A DNA stretch of 64,000 nt, taken from Gammaproteobacteria bacterium (GTDB taxonomy: Bacteria; Pseudomonadota; Gammaproteobacteria; Steroidobacterales; Woeseiaceae). Numbering within the stretch: position 1 is the stretch's first letter; every line of letters starts with the position of its first letter. The DNA lies in NCBI GenBank assembly GCA_029863305.1, contig JAOTVR010000005.1:21458-85457 (forward strand), written 5' to 3'. Both the position numbers and the translations under genes were made by a program. Shown here one piece after another: positions 59,345 through 64,000 of this stretch. The notes beneath the pieces are model-generated. The model made no database searches and had not been told where the DNA came from. It saw nothing but the letters and a program-made list of their open reading frames with translations.

Positions 59345-60499
59345 ATGCGCGCTGACCTCCGAGAAGAATTCGAACTGCCGAGAGATGTTTGTTACCTGAA
59401 GGCTGCATACATGACCCCGCAGCCCAAACGTGTGCTCCAGGCCGCCGTTCGGGGTGCCGAAAACCGGGCGCGCGCCTGGCTTATCACGCCCGGTGACTTT
59501 TTTCATGAGATCGAGTCATTACGACGCTCGTTTGCCACCCTCCTCGCGTGTTCGTCTGAGAATATTGCGATCGTGCCCTCCGCCAGCTATGGCATTGCCA
59601 CTGCGGCAAACAATACTGCGCTTGGCCCACGTGAGTCTGTCATGGTCCTCGCTGACCAGTTTCCATCAAATTATTATTCGTGGCAGCGGCTGGCGGAGAA
59701 GACCGGTGGTGAGGTCTCTGTTGTTACAAAACAGGACCAGCAGAACTGGTCATCGAGCATTCTCGAACACGTACGATCACGCCCGGGCCAGATACGGGCC
59801 GCCGCTCTTGCGAACCACCACTGGGCTACCGGTGAGCCGATCGACCTGGTGGCCGTCTGCGATGAACTCCACAAGCTCGGTACACAGATTGTTCTTGACC
59901 TCACGCAGACGGTTGGCGCTTGTCCAATCGACGTGGTCGGGCTCGATCCTGATTTCGCGGTGATCGCCGGCTACAAGTGGTTGTTCTGCCCATACGGCGT
60001 GAGCTTTCTGTATGTGGCAGATCGTCACCTCGACGGAACGCCGCTCGAGGAAACCTGGGCCGGCCGGTCCGGCAGCGAAGATTTCTCGCAACTTGCGACG
60101 TATACGGATCAGTACCAGGCGGGAGCCAGACGCTTCGACATGGGTCAACGAGCGAGCTTTTCCAATATCACCGCCGCTGTCGAGGCCATCGAAATGGTGC
60201 GGGAATGGGGCGTAGGGAACATTTCAAATTCGCTCCACGACGTGAATATTCGTATCTCGGGAATTTTTGCCGAACATGGTTTCGAAACGCCGGACCCAAA
60301 AGACAGGGCGCCTCATATGCAAAGCGTGCGGCGGCCAAATGTCGGCACACGCGACATAGCCACCCGACTCGCAGAACATAAGGTCTTCGTCAGCCAACGG
60401 GGCGATCGACTGCGTATTGCACCACACCTTTACACCGACGCGGCAGACCTCGTGAAACTGCATGACACCCTCGGCCTTGTGATGCGCGACAACGCCTGA
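59345..60499 (+). CDS. Class-V aminotransferase-fold PLP enzyme
   Basis: A 384-residue protein of the kynureninase/cysteine-desulfurase fold. The PLP Lys is in FAVIAGYKWLFCPYGVSF, the Asp/Gln pair in IVLDLTQTVGACPIDV, and cofactor contacts in AIVPSASYGIATAANN. The substrate-Arg region near the C terminus reads GDRLRIAPHLYTDAAD, as in selenocysteine lyase/isopenicillin epimerase-like proteins. Aminotransferase, lyase or epimerase activity are all possible. It stands alone between the phasin operon and the CHRD gene. Confidence 0.9.
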   Translation: MRADLREEFELPRDVCYLKAAYMTPQPKRVLQAAVRGAENRARAWLITPGDFFHEIESLRRSFATLLACSSENIAIVPSASYGIATAANNTALGPRESVMVLADQFPSNYYSWQRLAEKTGGEVSVVTKQDQQNWSSSILEHVRSRPGQIRAAALANHHWATGEPIDLVAVCDELHKLGTQIVLDLTQTVGACPIDVVGLDPDFAVIAGYKWLFCPYGVSFLYVADRHLDGTPLEETWAGRSGSEDFSQLATYTDQYQAGARRFDMGQRASFSNITAAVEAIEMVREWGVGNISNSLHDVNIRISGIFAEHGFETPDPKDRAPHMQSVRRPNVGTRDIATRLAEHKVFVSQRGDRLRIAPHLYTDAADLVKLHDTLGLVMRDNA

Positions 60500-60620
60500 G
60501 CGCCTCGGCCGATTTTGCGGCCGATTGAACCTTTTACTCCGCTCCCGGCACTCACTGGGGAAAACGAGCCTGCGTAACAACGCAGACCGCCCTTCGAAAA
60601 CCGTCGGCAGGAGTCGCCCA

Positions 60621-63600
60621 ATGAAGATCGCCCGCAGAGTATTGACAGGTGGGATCCCCCTTTTCGTTCTTTTCGTCATCGCCGGCTGCGGTGGCGGCAG
60701 TGGCAACAAAACGCCGCCGCCTCCACCACCGGACACAGCCGCACCGACCGTGTCGTCAGTGCAGGCGCCGGCCGGGACAGTCAATCGCACGGTGACGCTG
60801 ACTCTGACGGCAACTGACAACGTCGGCGTAACTGAGGTGCGCTTCTTCGTTGATGGCGTGCTGCTCGGCAGCGACAACACCGCGCCGTACAGCATCGACT
60901 GGGACACGTCGGCTGAAACGGAGGGCGATCATTCGCTAACCGCCGAAGCCGAGGATGCTGCGGGTAATGTCGCCACGTCGGCTGCAGCGACGGCCACCGT
61001 GCGCAACATGCTGCAGTTCGCCGTCACCGCGAGCGGCGAGGAACAAGTTCCCGTGGCTGCCACGCAAGCGACAGCACAGGCTTCCCTGATGATCAATCTG
61101 GCGACCGGTGACGTGCAGGGTGACCTGACTATCAGCGGCCTCACCGCAACGGCAGCCCATATTCATGACGGCTTCGCCGGCACCAACGGCCCGGTTGTCG
61201 TGCCGCTTGACCAGGATGCTGGCGATCCGGCGCGCTTCACAGTACCCGCAGCAACGCAGATCGATGCGGCAGCGGTCGATCGGCTGCTTGCCGGCGCCCT
61301 GTATGTCAACGTGCATACGACTGCCAGTCCCGGTGGGGAAATCCGCGGGCAGATTCTGCCCGACGGTTTCGTGCTGCACTTCACCGACCTGAGCGGTTCC
61401 ACGTCAGTACCGCCAGTCGACAGCTTTGCCAGCGGTCGCGCCGCAGTAACACTCGATACCGGCACCGGCGCAGTGGTGGTGCAGGTGCAGGTCGAAGGAC
61501 TCGACGACGCGACACAAGCCCATGTGCATGAGGCATATGCCGGCGCGAACGGCCCGGTACTCGTCTCGCTGACCCAGGACATGAGCGACACCGGCCACTG
61601 GTTTGCTGAAGACGCAACGCTGAACACCGCAGGCCTCGACGCATTCGCTAACGGCCAGTTGTACGTCAACGTTCACAGCCCGGCCAACTCCGCGGGCGAG
61701 ATCCGCGGACAGATACTCCCGGACGGAATTACACTGCTGTTCGCGGAACTGTCCGGCGAACAACAGGTGCCGCCGGTTGATACGCAAGCCGACGGTCTCG
61801 CTGCGCTCACGCTGGACGCCGCCGCTGCACTGCTGACCATACATGTGAATACCAACCGCCTGGGTGATGCGACGGGCGCCCATCTGCACGGCGCATTCGC
61901 CGGCGTCAATGGAGGCGTCGAGATCGGGCTCGTGCAGGACGGCGGCGACCCCGCCCACTGGTTCGCAGAAGAGGCCGGCCTCAGCGCCGCACAGCTCGAT
62001 GCGCTACTCGCCGGCGCCACCTACGTCAATGTGCACAGCCCGGTGAATCAGGGCGGCGAGATCCGTGGTCAGGTCATACCTGACGGTATTGTCTTCGCCT
62101 TCGGCCGCCTTGAAGGCAGCCAGCGCGTTCCGCCCGTGAACACTGCCGCCAGCGGCACATTTGCGGTCACTGCCGATCCACTAGCCGGTACCCTCGTCGC
62201 TCATGCGAACACCAGCGGTGCCGACGATGCGACGGCTGCTCATCTGCATGACGGCTACGCCGGAACGAATGGTGGTGTTGCGATCGGGCTCACCCGGGAC
62301 GCGACGAACGCTGCACTGTGGTCTGCTGTTGATGCGCCGATCGATGCCGCGCAACTGGCCGCGCTTGGTTCCGGGCGTTATTACATCAACATCCACACAC
62401 CCGCCAATTCCGGTGGCGAGATTCGCGGCCAGGTCGCACCGCCGCCTGTCGAAATACTGTTTACCAACCTGAGCGGAGAACAGGAAGTGCCTGCGCTGGC
62501 GAGCGCGGCAAGCGCTGTCGCAGCGAGCACTGTCGACCGTGACGCAGGAACAATCACCTTGCATATGAATGCGAGCGGCGCCGATGACGCGACAGCCTCG
62601 CATATCCACCTTGGCTATGCCGGGGAAAACGGTGGCGTGCTGATGGGATTGGAGCAAGACCCGGGCGATGTCGGTCATTGGTCCGTGAGCGATGCGCAAT
62701 TGGACAGCGCCGCCCTCGAGGACTACTTGTCGGGTCGGCTGTATGTCAATTTGCATACACCGACCAATTCCACTGGTGAGATCCGTGGTCAGATTGCGCC
62801 GCCGCCAGTCGAGGTACTGTTCACGACGTTGAGCGGCGACGAGGAAGTACCCCCGGTAACGAGCGCTGCGAGCGGCATCGCAGCAAGTACAGTGAATCGC
62901 AGGACCGGAACAGTGACATTGCACCTGAACGCGAGTGGCGCCGACGGCGCGACAGCTTCACATATACACAACGGTCCTGCCGGGCAGAACGGTCCGGTGC
63001 TGATTGCACTGGAACAGGACATGAATGACGCCGGGCACTGGTCGGTCAGCAACGCGCAGCTCGATGCTGCCGGGCGCGGCGACTATCGCGCCGGCCAGCT
63101 GTATGTCAATCTGCATACACTCGCCAATCCGGGTGGCGAGATCCGTGGCCAGGTCGTGCCGCCCGACGCCGCAGAATTCGATAACCTGGCGCCAACTGTC
63201 GACCTGACATCGCCCGGAGCGACCGTCAGTGGCACTGTCACCTTGACGGCCACCGCCAGCGATAATCAGGGCATTGCCGAGGTACGCTTCCTGATCGATG
63301 GCGTGCTGATTGCCAACGACACAGCAGCGCCGTACTCGATCGACTGGGACACGACGACGGCGACCGATGGCCAGGTCACACTAACGGCCGAGGCCGAGGA
63401 CCTTGCCGGCAATGTGGGCATCTCGGCGGATGTGATGGTCACCGTGCAGAACGGCACGCCAGTGACGCTGTCGCAGATCCAGTCGCAGGTGTTTACGCCC
63501 CGATGCTCTGGCTGCCACTCCGGTCCGACAGGAAATATCCTGCCATCGGGGATGGACCTGTCGAGCGCGGCCGACAGTTTCGCGGCGCTTAGAAATGTAC

Positions 63601-63785
63601 CGAGTCTGCAGGTCGGCAGCATTGACCGCGTCGAACCGGGCGATCCCAATGGCAGTTACCTGATTCAGAAACTCGAAGGCACGGCCGAAGAGGGCGTGCG
63701 CATGCCGCAGGGCGGTCCTTTCCTCGATCAGGAGACAGTCGGCATGATTCGCCAGTGGATCACCGATGGCGCAAATAACAATTAG
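60621..63785 (+). CDS. Lipoprotein fusing two Ig-like domains, six CHRD domains and a cytochrome c-type domain
   Basis: A 1054-residue protein. ATG 60621 has AGGAG 7 bases upstream and opens a lipoprotein signal (VLFVIAGCGGGSG) and a Pro-rich linker. An Ig-like domain follows (about 40-128: TDNVGVTEVRFFVDGVLLGS), then six CHRD domains of about 120 residues (131-850), each with A-H-x-H, LYVNVH or LYVNLHT and GGEIRGQ. A second Ig-like domain (about 855-945: SDNQGIAEVRFLIDGVLI) and a C-terminal haem domain end the protein. The haem motif is CSGCH at 962-966 and the likely axial Met is M1028 in VRMPQGG. The layout suggests a surface or periplasmic redox-linked binding protein. The function is unknown. 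Confidence 0.88.
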   Translation: MKIARRVLTGGIPLFVLFVIAGCGGGSGNKTPPPPPPDTAAPTVSSVQAPAGTVNRTVTLTLTATDNVGVTEVRFFVDGVLLGSDNTAPYSIDWDTSAETEGDHSLTAEAEDAAGNVATSAAATATVRNMLQFAVTASGEEQVPVAATQATAQASLMINLATGDVQGDLTISGLTATAAHIHDGFAGTNGPVVVPLDQDAGDPARFTVPAATQIDAAAVDRLLAGALYVNVHTTASPGGEIRGQILPDGFVLHFTDLSGSTSVPPVDSFASGRAAVTLDTGTGAVVVQVQVEGLDDATQAHVHEAYAGANGPVLVSLTQDMSDTGHWFAEDATLNTAGLDAFANGQLYVNVHSPANSAGEIRGQILPDGITLLFAELSGEQQVPPVDTQADGLAALTLDAAAALLTIHVNTNRLGDATGAHLHGAFAGVNGGVEIGLVQDGGDPAHWFAEEAGLSAAQLDALLAGATYVNVHSPVNQGGEIRGQVIPDGIVFAFGRLEGSQRVPPVNTAASGTFAVTADPLAGTLVAHANTSGADDATAAHLHDGYAGTNGGVAIGLTRDATNAALWSAVDAPIDAAQLAALGSGRYYINIHTPANSGGEIRGQVAPPPVEILFTNLSGEQEVPALASAASAVAASTVDRDAGTITLHMNASGADDATASHIHLGYAGENGGVLMGLEQDPGDVGHWSVSDAQLDSAALEDYLSGRLYVNLHTPTNSTGEIRGQIAPPPVEVLFTTLSGDEEVPPVTSAASGIAASTVNRRTGTVTLHLNASGADGATASHIHNGPAGQNGPVLIALEQDMNDAGHWSVSNAQLDAAGRGDYRAGQLYVNLHTLANPGGEIRGQVVPPDAAEFDNLAPTVDLTSPGATVSGTVTLTATASDNQGIAEVRFLIDGVLIANDTAAPYSIDWDTTTATDGQVTLTAEAEDLAGNVGISADVMVTVQNGTPVTLSQIQSQVFTPRCSGCHSGPTGNILPSGMDLSSAADSFAALRNVPSLQVGSIDRVEPGDPNGSYLIQKLEGTAEEGVRMPQGGPFLDQETVGMIRQWITDGANNN
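61011..63170 (+). repeat. Six tandem CHRD-coding repeats of about 360 bp
   Basis: Six in-frame units with LSG-x-x-x-VP at the start and HSPAN/HTPAN-x-GGEIRGQ at the end. Units 5 and 6 are the most alike, suggesting the youngest duplication; unit 1 is the most divergent. Confidence 0.85.
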
Positions 63786-64000
63786 CGCCTGCGTGGCACC
63801 GAACACAGATGCACTACGCCCCCAACGTAGGCAGGGCAAGGGCCAAGGATGGCCCGAAGCCTACCAGTCCGACACAGCCGTGACTTTCCCGATCAGCTGA
63901 ACGCGGCAGGCGAGGCCTCACGGCGACCCTCCGTAGCCGTGCTGCCTGCGCACATCGCCCGAGGCGAATATGCCGATGCGGACGCGGTTTGTTGCTGCAC
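63786..64000. other. Terminal 215 bp, no assignable gene
   Basis: After the CHRD gene an imperfect nested hairpin is present: GTAGGC (63827-63832) pairs with GCCTAC (63859-63864), and GGGCCA (63840-63845) with TGGCCC (63850-63855). No T tract follows. No start codon with a ribosome site and no recognisable domain can be defined; the next gene probably begins or ends beyond the window. Confidence 0.4.

Noticed and set aside
61011..63170. CRISPR-like or satellite array
   Set aside because: The 360-bp periodicity is in frame and codes for CHRD domains; there are no short identical repeats with unique spacers.
63827..63864. Terminator after the CHRD gene
   Set aside because: The nested hairpin is imperfect and lacks a T tract; noted in the end region only.

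Overview
The window looks like part of the chromosome of a heterotrophic, probably marine or sediment-living Gammaproteobacterium. It carries a TRAP transporter, a TonB-dependent receptor, FimV-type LysM motifs, ExbB/ExbD-type channels, lipoproteins with lipobox signals and PhaF-like phasins, in moderately GC-rich DNA. The overall flavour recalls Woeseiales/Chromatiales-type genomes, but no rRNA or marker gene is present, so finer placement is a guess. No tRNA, rRNA, insertion sequence, prophage or CRISPR array was seen. Several genes appear to start at TTG or GTG codons with a good Shine-Dalgarno (SD) sequence.

Region 1 (1-7264) is a divergent catabolic locus. Leftwards: an M24-fold protein, the TRAP genes dctP, dctQ and dctM, and a truncated glutathione S-transferase. 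Rightwards: a 3-hydroxyisobutyrate-dehydrogenase-like enzyme, an FmdB-like protein without zinc cysteines, and an exported alpha/beta hydrolase. Two 14-bp palindromes of form TGCA-N-ACGT-N-TGCA lie in the shared intergenic region and probably bind one LacI-type regulator.

Region 2 (7283-29242, all leftward) is the most striking part. A TolQ/ExbB channel, two ExbD subunits (one lacking the proton-carrying Asp), a TonB-like protein with an AgmX/PglI C-terminal domain and a set of exported or lipid-anchored TPR proteins resemble the core of the Myxococcus Agl/Glt envelope machine. Directly downstream are a 2215-residue DUF11-repeat surface protein and a translationally coupled 1705-residue outer-membrane protein with three OmpA-like domains and a long beta-barrel. 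My inference is an energised trans-envelope machine with its own giant surface partner pair. A membrane-anchored winged-helix protein is transcribed divergently.

Region 3 (29414-40258) holds a small secreted protein, a UshA-like lipoprotein, a Na/Pi-cotransporter-UspA operon, a GST, and an overlapping three-gene signalling operon (MHYT-PAS histidine kinase, REC-HDOD, REC with degenerate HD-GYP).

Region 4 (40491-47868) is a peptide/imino-acid utilisation cluster: a four-gene coupled operon (DUF885 hydrolase, enolase-superfamily enzyme resembling cis-3-hydroxyproline dehydratases/hydroxyproline-betaine epimerases, DPP-IV-like peptidase, DapA-family lyase/aldolase) with a divergent M19 dipeptidase.

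Region 5 (47894-55134) has a PatZ-type lysine acetyltransferase divergent from a class-II histone-deacetylase-like enzyme, a cyclopropane-synthase/geranylgeranyl-reductase-like pair for lipid modification, and a MshK/LysM protein with a recent internal duplication. Region 6 (55413-64000) has a TonB receptor with a strong terminator, two phasin-like proteins, a class-V PLP enzyme, and a lipoprotein fusing Ig-like, six CHRD and one cytochrome c-type domain.
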